From Egicoccus sp. AB-alg2 (lineage in GTDB: Bacteria > Actinomycetota > Nitriliruptoria > Nitriliruptorales > Nitriliruptoraceae): a stretch of 64,000 nt of DNA. Shown one piece after another: positions 42,763 to 51,787 of this stretch. The position numbers and the translations under genes were made by a program. Below the pieces are notes generated by a model. It saw nothing but the letters and a program-made list of their open reading frames with translations. It was not told where the DNA came from and did not search any database. The stretch is taken from the NCBI RefSeq assembly GCF_041821065.1, contig NZ_JBGUAX010000007.1:1-64000 (forward strand), written 5' to 3'. Position 1 is the stretch's first letter, and each line of letters begins with the position of its first letter.

Positions 42763-45620
42763 CCGCGGTCCTCGTACTGGCGGCCGTCGCCGCCGGGCTC
42801 CTGCTGCCGCTGGGCGTCTCGGCGGTCCGGCACCGCGAGGTCGCCCGCCTCGCGGCCCGCAACGTCACCCGCCGCCGGACGGAGGCGGCGCTGGTCGTCG
42901 CCGGCTCGCTGCTCGGCACCGCGATCATCACGTCCGCGTTCGTGGTCGGCGACGTCGTCGACGGTTCGATCGCCGACGTCGCCCGCACCCAGCTCGGCCC
43001 CGTCGACGTCACCGTCACCCCCGCGGACGGGGACCTCGATGCCGTCGCGGCCGCCGTTGCCGCAGCTGCGCCCGCGGACGTCGACGGGACGCTGCCCGTC
43101 CGCCGCACGACCGCGGCGCTCGAGCTGCCGGCCGGCGGCGGGCAGGCCGCACGCGCCGTGCCACGGGCCGGCATCGTGGAGCTCGACCTCGCGGCCGCAC
43201 GCGCGTTCGGGGACGACCCGGCCAGCACGGGCCTCGACCTGGTGGCCGGCGACCTCGGACACAACGAGGTGGTGCTGAACGAGCGCACCGCCGAACGCCT
43301 GGCGGCGCGGCCCGGGGACCGCATCCGCCTGCACGCCTACGGCACGGCGACCGAGCTCACCCTCACGCAGGTGGTCCCGGAGGTCGGCCTGGCCGGGTAC
43401 GGGGGCGCGCTCGTCGCCGCCGGCACGCTGGAGGCCCTGGCGGGCGCCGGCGACCTGGACGCCGCGCCACCACAGGCGCAGCTGCTGGTCTCGCTGGCCG
43501 GCGGTGTCTTCGACACCCGGGACGCGTCACCGGCGGCGGTCGCCGCCCTGCGCGACGCCACTGCCGGACTCGAGGGCGTGGAGGTCGACGCCGTGAAGGC
43601 GACCCTGCTCGACGACGCGGAGCGCCAGGGGGCGAGCCTCGCCGAGCTGTTCACCACCATCGGCTCGTTCAGCGTCATGGCGGGGATCCTGCTGCTGGTG
43701 AACCTGTTCGTGATGCTGGCCGAGGAACGCAAGACGGAGCTCGGCATGCTGCGTGCGCTGGGCTTCACCCGGCGGCGGCTCTCGGGCGCGTTCGCGTTCG
43801 AGGGTGCGCTGTACGCCGTCACGGCCGCGGCCGCCGGCACGGTGCTGGGCGTCGGCATCGGCTGGGTGGTCGCCCGGACCGCGGGGGCCATCTTCGGCAT
43901 CGGCGACCAGGGGATCGTGTTCCGGCTGGTCGTGGAGCCGACCAGCCTGGCGCTGGGCGGACTCCTCGGCCTGACCATGTCGCTGATCACGATCTGGCTG
44001 ACCAGCCTGCGTATCGGCCGCCTGAACGTGATCCGCGCCATCCGTGACCTGCCCGAACCGAGCCGGTCGACGGTGTCGCTGCGCCGGCTGATCGGCGCTG
44101 GCCTTGGCGTGCTCGCCGGCATCGCCGTCAGCGTCGTCGGGGTGGGCCAGGAGCAGCCGATCCCGTTGCTCGTCGGTGTCCCCGTGGCGGCGTTCGCCGC
44201 CGGGCCGTTGCTGCGGCGCGTGCTGCCCGAGCGGCCCGCACGGCTGCTGAGCGCCGGCACCGCACTCGCCTGGGGTGTGGGCGCCTTCCCGCTGTTCGGC
44301 GACGTCATGAGCGTGGCCGAACTGCCGGTCTTCGTCGTCCAGGGCGTCGTGCTGACGGCGGCGGCCGTCTCGCTCGTGGCGACGCTGGACGCGGTGTGGG
44401 CGAGGGTGCTCGGTCGGGTCGCACCGCGCGGCGGGCGCCTGGCCGTGCGGCTGGGCATGGCCTACCCGCTCGCGCGGCGCGTGCGGACCTCGCTGCTGCT
44501 CGGCATGTTCTCGCTGGTGATCTTCACCATGACCTTCATCGCGTCGTTGTCGGCCGCCTTCGACGGGCAGCGCACCGACCTGACCGCGGCGGCCCGCGGC
44601 GGCTTCGACGTCGTGCTGGACGCCAACCCGGCCAACCCGGCGACGACCGAGGCGCTGCTGGCACGCGACGACGTCGCGGACGCGGCCGCGCTGCGGCGCG
44701 GCCACGCGATGTTCGAGGCCGCCGGCCTCGACGGGCCGCGTCCGTGGACGATCACGGGGTTCGACGAGGACCTCGTGACGGGCGGCGCCCCGGAGCTCGC
44801 GTCGCGGGCCGACGGGTACGCCGACGACCGGGCGGTCTGGGACGCCGTGGCGTCCGATCCGTCGCTGGCGATCGTGCCCGACGGCTTCCTCGGCGACGGC
44901 GGGCCACAGGCCTCACGGGTCGGCGTCGGCGACACCTTCGAGGTGCTCGACCCGGCCGGCGGCGCGCCGCGCACCCTCACCGTCGCCGCGGTGGGCAGTC
45001 CGGACTTCGCCTGGAACGGGGCCCTGGTTTCGTCACAGGTCACCGGCGCGCTGTTCGGCGCGCAGGACGTGCCCTCGCGCCACTATCTCGTCGCCGCCGA
45101 CGGCACGGGCTCGGAGACCCTGGCATCGCGCCTGGGCGCCGACCTGTTGGCCAATGGCGCCGAGGCGACCAGCTTCACCACGATGGTCGACGAGGCGATG
45201 CGGCAGGAGAACGCGTTCCTCACCCTGCTGCAGGGCTTCCTCGGCCTGGGCCTGCTGGTCGGAATCGCCGGCCTCGGCGTGGTGATGATCCGGGCCGTGC
45301 GCGAACGCCGGCAGCAGGTCGGCATGCTGCGGGCGCTGGGCTTCTCCACGACGCTGGTGCGCCGGGCGTTCCTGACCGAGGCGGGCCTGATCGCCACGCA
45401 GGGCACGGCGATCGGCGCGGCGCTCGGGCTCGTCACGGTGCGGCAGGTCCTGACCAGCTCGCAGGCCTTCGGCGACGGCACCATCGGGTTCACGGTGCCG
45501 TGGGCGGGCCTGGCCGTGGTGGCGGCGCTGCCTCTGGCCGCCTCGCTGGTGGCGACGGCCTGGCCCGCGATCCGGGCGGCACGGATCACCCCGGCCGTCG
45601 CGCTGCGGGTGGGTGACTGA
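42759..45620 (+). CDS. FtsX-like ABC transporter permease (duplicated)
   Basis: This 953-residue permease has an N-terminal helix, a large extracytoplasmic domain, three helices of a first FtsX domain (VMLAEERKTELGMLRALGFT), then further helices and a second FtsX unit (VRERRQQVGMLRALGFST) at the C-terminus. The two halves are a tandem duplication, the usual layout of big actinobacterial permeases of this class. It is coupled to the ATPase by a 4-nt overlap. It probably moves hydrophobic or peptide substrates outward; no substrate is indicated by neighbours. Confidence 0.9.
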   Translation: MTAVLVLAAVAAGLLLPLGVSAVRHREVARLAARNVTRRRTEAALVVAGSLLGTAIITSAFVVGDVVDGSIADVARTQLGPVDVTVTPADGDLDAVAAAVAAAAPADVDGTLPVRRTTAALELPAGGGQAARAVPRAGIVELDLAAARAFGDDPASTGLDLVAGDLGHNEVVLNERTAERLAARPGDRIRLHAYGTATELTLTQVVPEVGLAGYGGALVAAGTLEALAGAGDLDAAPPQAQLLVSLAGGVFDTRDASPAAVAALRDATAGLEGVEVDAVKATLLDDAERQGASLAELFTTIGSFSVMAGILLLVNLFVMLAEERKTELGMLRALGFTRRRLSGAFAFEGALYAVTAAAAGTVLGVGIGWVVARTAGAIFGIGDQGIVFRLVVEPTSLALGGLLGLTMSLITIWLTSLRIGRLNVIRAIRDLPEPSRSTVSLRRLIGAGLGVLAGIAVSVVGVGQEQPIPLLVGVPVAAFAAGPLLRRVLPERPARLLSAGTALAWGVGAFPLFGDVMSVAELPVFVVQGVVLTAAAVSLVATLDAVWARVLGRVAPRGGRLAVRLGMAYPLARRVRTSLLLGMFSLVIFTMTFIASLSAAFDGQRTDLTAAARGGFDVVLDANPANPATTEALLARDDVADAAALRRGHAMFEAAGLDGPRPWTITGFDEDLVTGGAPELASRADGYADDRAVWDAVASDPSLAIVPDGFLGDGGPQASRVGVGDTFEVLDPAGGAPRTLTVAAVGSPDFAWNGALVSSQVTGALFGAQDVPSRHYLVAADGTGSETLASRLGADLLANGAEATSFTTMVDEAMRQENAFLTLLQGFLGLGLLVGIAGLGVVMIRAVRERRQQVGMLRALGFSTTLVRRAFLTEAGLIATQGTAIGAALGLVTVRQVLTSSQAFGDGTIGFTVPWAGLAVVAALPLAASLVATAWPAIRAARITPAVALRVGD

Positions 45621-45634
45621 CGCCGTGGAAGCGG

Positions 45635-45666
45635 CTGCGGCGGCACGGGATCCCGCGCCGCCGCAG
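45635..45666. terminator. hairpin between convergent genes
   Basis: Arms CTGCGGCGG / CCGCCGCAG pair around an inner CGGGATCCCG palindrome, between the FtsX permease (ends 45620) and the oxidoreductase (ends 45679). Confidence 0.8.
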
Positions 45667-45678
45667 TCGTGGTGGAGG

Positions 45679-46944
45679 TCAGCGGATCCGGCGGCCCGCC
45701 GAGCGCGGGTCCCAGGTGCCCTTGGCCACCTGCGGCACGAAGTCGGACAGGTCGAGACCGTCGAGCTCGACGGTCTCGCCCGTCTCGGCGGACAGGTAGG
45801 CGGCCATCATCAGCTCGGTGACGACCAGGCCCTCGCGCACCGACTCGCGGGGCGTGGTGCCCGCCCGGAACGCGCCGACCATGTGGCGGTTCTCGTCGGT
45901 GTAGCCGTAGGTCATGGCCTCGTCCTCGAGCAGCGGCATGAGGCCGTTCTCCGCGTTCTGCTTCTCCACGAGGTCCTCGCCCTGGTCGCCCTGCAGCTCG
46001 CGGCTGAGGAAGATGCGGGCGGGCGTGTCCAGCGTGTTGACCTGCATGGAGTACTCGGGGCCGAGCAGCTCGAACGACAGCCGCAGACCGGCGCCGACGT
46101 AGCTCCAGGAGGTCGTCGCCTCGATGACGACGATCTCGCCGTCGCCGTTCTCCAGGTGCACGGTGGCGCGGGCGTAGTCCTCGGCGGGGTGGTTGCGGTA
46201 GTCGACCTGCTGGTCGTACTCCGCGGCCAGCCGGTCGGCGTAGGCCGGCCGGCTCCACTTCAGCCCGGCGATGGAGGCGTTGACCGAGATCGGCTTCAGC
46301 CACGTGGAGGCGTTCACGTCCGGCGGCGAGAGCAGGAAGCGTCCCGCCTCGACCGAGTGGCACATCATGTCGCTGAGCACGCCGCCGCCCTGCTCCTGGC
46401 CGTTCCAGAACCACGAGCGGTGGGGGCCGGAGTGCTCCTCCGCGGCGCGGGCCAGGTACGGCGAGCCGGCCAGCGCGGCGCCGCGGGCCCAGATGATCTC
46501 CTTGGACCGCGTCAGGCCCGGCGCGAACACCTGGTTCTCCAGGTAGCCGCCGAGGATGCCGGCGCCCTCGATGGCGTCGACCACCCGCTTGGCCTCGGCG
46601 ACGGTGCGCGCGAGCGGCTTCTCCACCGCGATGCCGATCAGCTCGGCCCGGCCGGAGGCGACCTCCTCGCAGATGGTCTCGATCATCTCGACGCGGACGT
46701 GGTTCGGCGCGGTCACCCAGATCGCCTGGACGCGCGGGTCGCGGACCAGGGCCACGAGGTCGTCGGTGACGGTGGGGTCGCCGACACCGAGGCGGCGGCA
46801 GCGTTCCGCGAGCTGCTTGGCGGTGGCCTCGTTGCGGCTCTGCACCGCGACGATGTCCGCACCGCGGACGCCGACCCAGCTCTGCACGTGGAAATTGCCG
46901 ATGAAGCCGCTGCCGACGATGCCGACTCCGAGCGGTTGGTTCAC
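45679..46944 (-). CDS. Gfo/Idh/MocA-family oxidoreductase
   Basis: This NAD(P)-dependent sugar or cyclitol dehydrogenase of about 421 residues has an N-terminal Rossmann motif VGIVGSGFIGNFHV, catalytic-loop EKPLARTVAEAKRVVD (Lys of the EKP motif) and a GGGVLSDMMCHSVEAG His region. GTG 46944 has GGAG at ideal spacing; an ATG at 46971 overlaps the permease stop (ATGA) and would add nine residues. It is the last gene of a sugar ABC-transporter operon led by a ROK regulator, so it probably oxidises the imported sugar or cyclitol. Substrate unknown. Confidence 0.88.
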   Translation of the reverse strand: MNQPLGVGIVGSGFIGNFHVQSWVGVRGADIVAVQSRNEATAKQLAERCRRLGVGDPTVTDDLVALVRDPRVQAIWVTAPNHVRVEMIETICEEVASGRAELIGIAVEKPLARTVAEAKRVVDAIEGAGILGGYLENQVFAPGLTRSKEIIWARGAALAGSPYLARAAEEHSGPHRSWFWNGQEQGGGVLSDMMCHSVEAGRFLLSPPDVNASTWLKPISVNASIAGLKWSRPAYADRLAAEYDQQVDYRNHPAEDYARATVHLENGDGEIVVIEATTSWSYVGAGLRLSFELLGPEYSMQVNTLDTPARIFLSRELQGDQGEDLVEKQNAENGLMPLLEDEAMTYGYTDENRHMVGAFRAGTTPRESVREGLVVTELMMAAYLSAETGETVELDGLDLSDFVPQVAKGTWDPRSAGRRIR

Positions 46945-46967
46945 ACCTGTCTCCGTTTCCTCGAGTT

Positions 46968-47957
46968 TCATTGCCTGAGGCGACGCTGCCGGCCGTACGC
47001 CGACAGCAGCGCGATGAGGATCAGGCCGTTGACCACCTGCCGGCCGGCGGCGCCGATGTTGAGCGCCACGAGCAGGCTGGTGAGGGTTTGCAGGACGACG
47101 GCACCGATGACGGTGCCCAGGTAGCCGCCGACGCCGCCCGCCAGGGTCGTGCCGCCGATGACCACCGCCGCGATGGAGATCAGCTGGTACTGGTCGGCGA
47201 GGCTGATGGACGCCGCGCCGCTGTAGCCGATCAGCATGACGCCGCCGAGCGCGGCGAACAGGCTGGACGCGACGTAGACCAGCACGAGGTTGCGCTGGAC
47301 GTTGATGCCGGACAGGAAGGCGGTCTCGCGGTTGGCGCCCAGCGCGTAGACGCGGCGGCCGAAGGTGGTCCGGCGCAGCAGCAGGATCACGAACACGGCG
47401 ATGACCAGCCACACCCACACTGAGCCGCGGATGCCGAAGACCGTGCGGGCATTGATGAGCTGCGAGAGCGCGGCCGGGGCCCGGCCCTCGGGCTGCCCGC
47501 CCGAGTACACCCGCACGATGCCCTGCACGACCGCGACCATGCCCAGCGTCATGACCAGCGGCGGGATGCGCAGGTAGGCGACGCCGATCCCGTTGACGGC
47601 CCCGACCAGCCCGCAGTACAGCAGCGCGGTGGCGACGGCGATCAGCAGCCGGTCGTCGGCGCCGCCGCTCACCTGCGCGACGATGATGGCCGAGAAGGTG
47701 GCGACCTTGCCGACGGAGAGGTCGATGCCCTCGCCGCCGGCCAGGATGACGATGGTCTGTCCGGCCGCGATGACGCCGAGGAACGCCGCGACGCGCAGCA
47801 CGTTCATGATCGTGCCGTAGGCCCCGAAGCCGGGAACCAGCAGGTTGCCGACGACGAACAGCAGGACGGCCACGACGCCGGCGAGCACCACCGGGTTGCG
47901 CACGAGTTCCTGAACGCTGGGCATCCCGCCGGTGTCGGTGACGGTGGTCGTGCTCAT
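46968..47957 (-). CDS. sugar ABC transporter permease 2 (RbsC type)
   Basis: This 329-residue ribose-type permease has about ten helices and the family signatures GEGIDLSVGKVATF and VIGGTTLAGGVGGYLGTVIGA. The start overlaps the first permease stop as ATGA. Unlike the arabinose importer in this window, this system has two separate permeases, as in autoinducer-2 and rhamnose transporters. Confidence 0.92.
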   Translation of the reverse strand: MSTTTVTDTGGMPSVQELVRNPVVLAGVVAVLLFVVGNLLVPGFGAYGTIMNVLRVAAFLGVIAAGQTIVILAGGEGIDLSVGKVATFSAIIVAQVSGGADDRLLIAVATALLYCGLVGAVNGIGVAYLRIPPLVMTLGMVAVVQGIVRVYSGGQPEGRAPAALSQLINARTVFGIRGSVWVWLVIAVFVILLLRRTTFGRRVYALGANRETAFLSGINVQRNLVLVYVASSLFAALGGVMLIGYSGAASISLADQYQLISIAAVVIGGTTLAGGVGGYLGTVIGAVVLQTLTSLLVALNIGAAGRQVVNGLILIALLSAYGRQRRLRQ

Positions 47958-48970
47958 CGGCCGCCCTTTCGCTGGGACCACAGACCGGCCAGGGCCAGGG
48001 CCGCGATGACCAGCAGTCCGTCGATCAGTTGGCGCATCTCCGTCGGCGGGCGCAGTGCCACCACGACGTTGCTGAGCAACTGCAGGACCAGCACGCCGAC
48101 CACGGTGCCGCCCGCGCCGCCGGCCCCGCCGGACAGGCGGGTACCGCCGATGACCAGCGCCGCGATGGAGATCAGGGTCAGCCCGCCACCGGCCAGTGCG
48201 TCGCCGGACCCGCTGTTGGCCAGCATCGCGAACGACGCGAGTCCGGCGAAGGCGCCGCCGACGACGTAGGTCAGGACCTGGATCCGTACGACCCGGACCC
48301 CGGTCGCGTAGGCGGCCAGCTCGTCGCCGCCGACGGCGTACACGTGGCGCATGAAGCGGGTCCGCTTGAGGACCAGCCACACGCCGACGAGCGCGAGCAG
48401 CAGCCAGGCGACGTTGGGCAGGCCCAGCGTGGACTCGCGGAAGCCCTGCACGAACCCCTCGGGCATGCGCGGCGCGGCCTCGCCGCCCCCGGCCGGCGGG
48501 AGCACGTACAGCGCCAGGCCGGCCCACACGAAGCTGGTGGCGAAGGTGGCCACGATCGGTTGCAGGCGAAGGATGCCGACCAGCAGCCCGTTCGCGAGCC
48601 CGCACGCCGCGCCGACGCCCAGGCCGACGAGCATGGCGGGCAGCATGCCGAGCGGCTCGACCAGCGTGACCGTCACGACGCTGGACAGCGCCGCGATGAT
48701 GCCGATGGACAGGTCGATCCCACGGCCGAGGACGATGATGGTCTGCCCGACGGCCACCGCCGCCAGGGGCAGCGCGTTGGCGAGGATCGAGCGCAGGTTG
48801 AACGCGGTCAGGAACCGGTCGTTGATGGCGAGGTTCACGACGAACGCGATCGCGAGCAGCACGAACGCGGTCGCGGTCGGCAGGCGGCCGGCCAGCAGCC
48901 AGTCACCCGCACCGCGGAGACGCTCGCCGAGGTCGGGGTCGGTGCGGGACTCGGTACGGGTGTCGCTCAT
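47954..48970 (-). CDS. sugar ABC transporter permease 1 (RbsC type)
   Basis: This 338-residue permease is homologous to the next gene, with GRGIDLSIGIIAALS and VIGGTRLSGGAGGAGGTVVG motifs. The ATG overlaps the ATPase stop (ATGA) and its stop overlaps the second permease start, so ATPase and both permeases are translationally coupled. The two permeases likely form a heterodimer. Confidence 0.92.
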   Translation of the reverse strand: MSDTRTESRTDPDLGERLRGAGDWLLAGRLPTATAFVLLAIAFVVNLAINDRFLTAFNLRSILANALPLAAVAVGQTIIVLGRGIDLSIGIIAALSSVVTVTLVEPLGMLPAMLVGLGVGAACGLANGLLVGILRLQPIVATFATSFVWAGLALYVLPPAGGGEAAPRMPEGFVQGFRESTLGLPNVAWLLLALVGVWLVLKRTRFMRHVYAVGGDELAAYATGVRVVRIQVLTYVVGGAFAGLASFAMLANSGSGDALAGGGLTLISIAALVIGGTRLSGGAGGAGGTVVGVLVLQLLSNVVVALRPPTEMRQLIDGLLVIAALALAGLWSQRKGGR

Positions 48971-50484
48971 CGGTCCACCACCTGCAGGGACGAGGCGACG
49001 AGGCGGTCACGGCTGAGGTCCTCACGCTGGAGCTCGTCCACGACCTGGCCCTCGTAGAAGACCAGCACGCGGTGGCTCAGCCCGAGCAGCTCCTCGTCGT
49101 CGCTGGAGTTGAGGATGACGGCCACGCCCTCGTCGGTGAGGCGGGCGATGACCTCGTAGAGCTCTTCCTTGGCGGCCACGTCGATGCCCTTGGTCGGGTC
49201 GTCGAGCAGCACGACCCGGGGCGATTCCAGCAGCCACTTGCCGACGACGACCTTCTGCTGGTTGCCGCCGGAGAGCGTGCTGACGGGGTCACGCACCGAG
49301 CCGAGCTTGATGCGCAGCTGTTCGACCGCCGCCTGCGCGGCCGCGATCTCACGCCGCTGCCTGAGCAGGCCGACACCGACGGCGCGACCGCGCATGCTGG
49401 CGATCGTCAGGTTCTCCAGGATGGGCCGCACCGGCAGCAGGCCCTCGCGGGCACGGTTGCCGGGCACGAAGGCGATGCCGGCCTTCACGGCGTGGCTCGG
49501 ACGCCGGACGCGGATCTCGCGCCCGTCGAGCAGCAGGCGCCCGCCGCGGTGCCGCTCGGCACCGAAGATGGCGGCGAGCAGGTCGGACTGGCCCTGCCCG
49601 GCCAGACCCCCGAGGCCCAGCACCTCGCCGGCACGGACCTCCAGCGAGATGCCCTGGAGTCGGCTGGTGGTGAAGTCCTCGACGGTGAGCACGACCGGCT
49701 GCTCGCCGACGGTGTGGCTCTCCACGACCTCACCGGCCGCCTCGGCGGCGCCGGCGAACTGGCCGACCATGAGTTCGACGAGCTGCTGCTCGGAGGTCTC
49801 CGCGAGATCGACCGCGCCGACGAGCTCGCCGTTGCGCAGGATCGTCGCCCGGTCGCAGACCGCGTAGATCTCTCCCATGCGGTGCGACGTGAAGATGACG
49901 AGGGTTCCGGCGTCGCGCAGCTCCCGGACGACGTCGAACAGGACCTCGACCTGGGCCGCGTGCAGCGAGGCGGTGGCCTCGTCGAGCACCAGCACCTGCG
50001 GATGCCGCGCGATGGCCTTGCAGATCTCCACGATCTGCTGTTCACCCGGGGAGAGCTGGGCGACCGGGACGTCCACCGGCAGCCGGCCCCGGAAGGCGGC
50101 GGCGAACCGCTGCAGCACCGCCTCGGCGCGTTCCCGGATCGAGCCCGGACGGAGGAAGCCGGCCCTGGTCTCCTCGAACGCCAGGGCGATGTTCGCCGCG
50201 ACGGTCAGGTCGGGGATCAGACTCAGTTCCTGGTAGACGGCCGCGATGCCGTGCTCGTGGGCGTCCTGCGGGCGCGCGACGCGCAGCGGCTCGCCGTCGA
50301 GCGAGATCTCGGCCCGGTCGGGCGCCGCGACGCCGGTGAGGATCTTGTTGAGGGTGCTCTTGCCGGAGCCGTTGGCGCCGAGCAGCGCGTGGACCTCGCC
50401 GCGCTCGGCGGACAGGCTCGCGCCACGGAGGGCGACGACGCCCCCGTAGCGCTTGTGCACGTCGTGCATCTCGAGGAAGGACAC
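48967..50484 (-). CDS. sugar ABC transporter ATP-binding protein (RbsA type)
   Basis: This 505-residue double ATPase has a complete first domain (Walker A GANGSGKSTLNK, LSPGEQQIVEICKA, VLVLDEATAS) and a second with degenerate Walker A (GLAGQGQSDLL) and [18 protein letters not shown] 50484 has GGAG 6 nt upstream. It follows the binding-protein gene after a hairpin, matching the arrangement of the arabinose system. Confidence 0.92.
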   Translation of the reverse strand: MSFLEMHDVHKRYGGVVALRGASLSAERGEVHALLGANGSGKSTLNKILTGVAAPDRAEISLDGEPLRVARPQDAHEHGIAAVYQELSLIPDLTVAANIALAFEETRAGFLRPGSIRERAEAVLQRFAAAFRGRLPVDVPVAQLSPGEQQIVEICKAIARHPQVLVLDEATASLHAAQVEVLFDVVRELRDAGTLVIFTSHRMGEIYAVCDRATILRNGELVGAVDLAETSEQQLVELMVGQFAGAAEAAGEVVESHTVGEQPVVLTVEDFTTSRLQGISLEVRAGEVLGLGGLAGQGQSDLLAAIFGAERHRGGRLLLDGREIRVRRPSHAVKAGIAFVPGNRAREGLLPVRPILENLTIASMRGRAVGVGLLRQRREIAAAQAAVEQLRIKLGSVRDPVSTLSGGNQQKVVVGKWLLESPRVVLLDDPTKGIDVAAKEELYEVIARLTDEGVAVILNSSDDEELLGLSHRVLVFYEGQVVDELQREDLSRDRLVASSLQVVDR

Positions 50485-50531
50485 GGCTCGCTCCGTCGGA
50501 CGGCCACGCGTGACGGCCGGTGGCAGGTGGT

Positions 50532-50580
50532 GAGGGGCGCCGGTGCGCGGTGGACTCACGATGAGTGTCCGGCGCCCCTC
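50532..50580 (-). terminator. intercistronic hairpin after the binding-protein gene
   Basis: A 12-bp stem GAGGGGCGCCGG / CCGGCGCCCCTC encloses a 25-nt loop with an inner ACTCA / TGAGT stem. It starts 10 bp past the binding-protein stop and precedes the ATPase start by about 50 bp, probably reducing read-through. Confidence 0.65.
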
Positions 50581-50589
50581 GTGCGTCGG

Positions 50590-51696
50590 CTACTGCAGGT
50601 AGCCGCGCACCTCCTCCTCGGAGAGGATGACGTCGACGGAGTAGCCGTCGGGCTGGCCTTCGACGTCGGCCAGCCACTCGTCGAGCTCGTCGCTGGTCAC
50701 GTCGTCGGGCAGGGGCAGGAACAGCGTGTTGCCGTTCTCGAGGTTGTCCTCGGCGATGGCCTCGCCCTGGAGCTCCAGCAGCGCGAAGCGCAGCGCGGTG
50801 GCGCCGACGCCCGGCGGGTTCACGACCCCGATGGTGTCGATGCCGGCCTCGTCCCACAGCCGCAGGTAGCCGGCGCGGGCCTCACCCGTGGTGGTCAGGT
50901 CGAGCCGGTCCTCGTCGATGAGCGCCCGCAGCACGCCCTCGGCGACGCCGTCCTGGGCCCAGACACCGTCGATGGTGTCACCGTGCTGACCCAGCAGCTC
51001 CTGCATGACGGTCTGGCCCTCGGCCTGGCTCCAGTTGGCGTTGCCCTGGGCCACGACCTCGATGCCGGCCTCCTCGAAGACCTCCTGCGCACCGCCCCAT
51101 CGGGCCTCGTTGGCCGGGTGGCCGGCGATGCCGTTGACGCCCACGATCTGGGCGCCCTCGCCGAGCTGCTCGGCGAGCCAGCGGGCGCTGATCTTGGCCC
51201 ATTCGGCCTGGTCGATGACGACGTTGGTGACGGCCTCGCTGGTCACCGCCTGGTCGACGGCGTAGATGCGCACGCCCTCGGCCGCGGCCTCCTCGAACGC
51301 GGCGTTCAGCGCGTCCGGCGAGTTCGGGTTGATGATGATGGCGTCGACGCCCTGGTTGACGAGGTTGCGGATCTGCTCGATCTGCCCGGCTTCGTCGACG
51401 TCGTCGCTCTCGATGATGAGGTCGTCGACGAGCCCCTGCTCCTCGTACTCCGCGAACACCTCCTGGATGTTGTCGAGCATCTGGGTGCGCCACTCGCTGC
51501 CGGTGAAGCCGTTGCTCACCCCGATGGTGAAGGGACCGGCGGCTGCCTCGCCGCCGTCACCCGCTTCCTCGCCGGCCTCCTCGCCGGTGCCGGCGGCGGT
51601 GCCGTCGTCCCCGTTGCCGCCGCATGCCGTCAGGACCAGCGCCACAGCGGTGCTGATGCCCAGCAGCAGTCGGCCTCTCGAACGCGTCGAGCGCAT
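50590..51696 (-). CDS. sugar-binding lipoprotein of the second ABC importer
   Basis: This 368-residue type 1 binding protein is a lipoprotein (lipobox ALVLTAC) with an acidic Gly/Glu linker and mature start GPFTIGVSNGFTGSEWRTQM. The SNGFTGSEWR segment resembles ribose-type binding proteins, but ligand residues cannot be assigned. GGGAGGAA lies about 5 nt before ATG 51696. It follows the ROK regulator gene and precedes the ATPase. Confidence 0.9.
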   Translation of the reverse strand: MRSTRSRGRLLLGISTAVALVLTACGGNGDDGTAAGTGEEAGEEAGDGGEAAAGPFTIGVSNGFTGSEWRTQMLDNIQEVFAEYEEQGLVDDLIIESDDVDEAGQIEQIRNLVNQGVDAIIINPNSPDALNAAFEEAAAEGVRIYAVDQAVTSEAVTNVVIDQAEWAKISARWLAEQLGEGAQIVGVNGIAGHPANEARWGGAQEVFEEAGIEVVAQGNANWSQAEGQTVMQELLGQHGDTIDGVWAQDGVAEGVLRALIDEDRLDLTTTGEARAGYLRLWDEAGIDTIGVVNPPGVGATALRFALLELQGEAIAEDNLENGNTLFLPLPDDVTSDELDEWLADVEGQPDGYSVDVILSEEEVRGYLQ

Positions 51697-51741
51697 GCCG
51701 TTCCTCCCTGTTCTTCTCCCGCGTCTCACGCGGGTTGTCTG

Positions 51742-51784
51742 CCACGACCGCCGATGCCGGGACGTGTCCCCGACGCGGTCGTGG
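51742..51784 (-). terminator. hairpin between the ROK gene and the binding-protein gene
   Basis: A 10-bp stem CCACGACCGC / GCGGTCGTGG with inner GGGAC / GTCCC pairing begins 4 bp past the ROK stop. A second small hairpin (CCCGCGT / ACGCGGG, 51718-51734) follows. It could terminate or attenuate before the transporter genes. Confidence 0.6.
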
Positions 51785-51787
51785 TGA

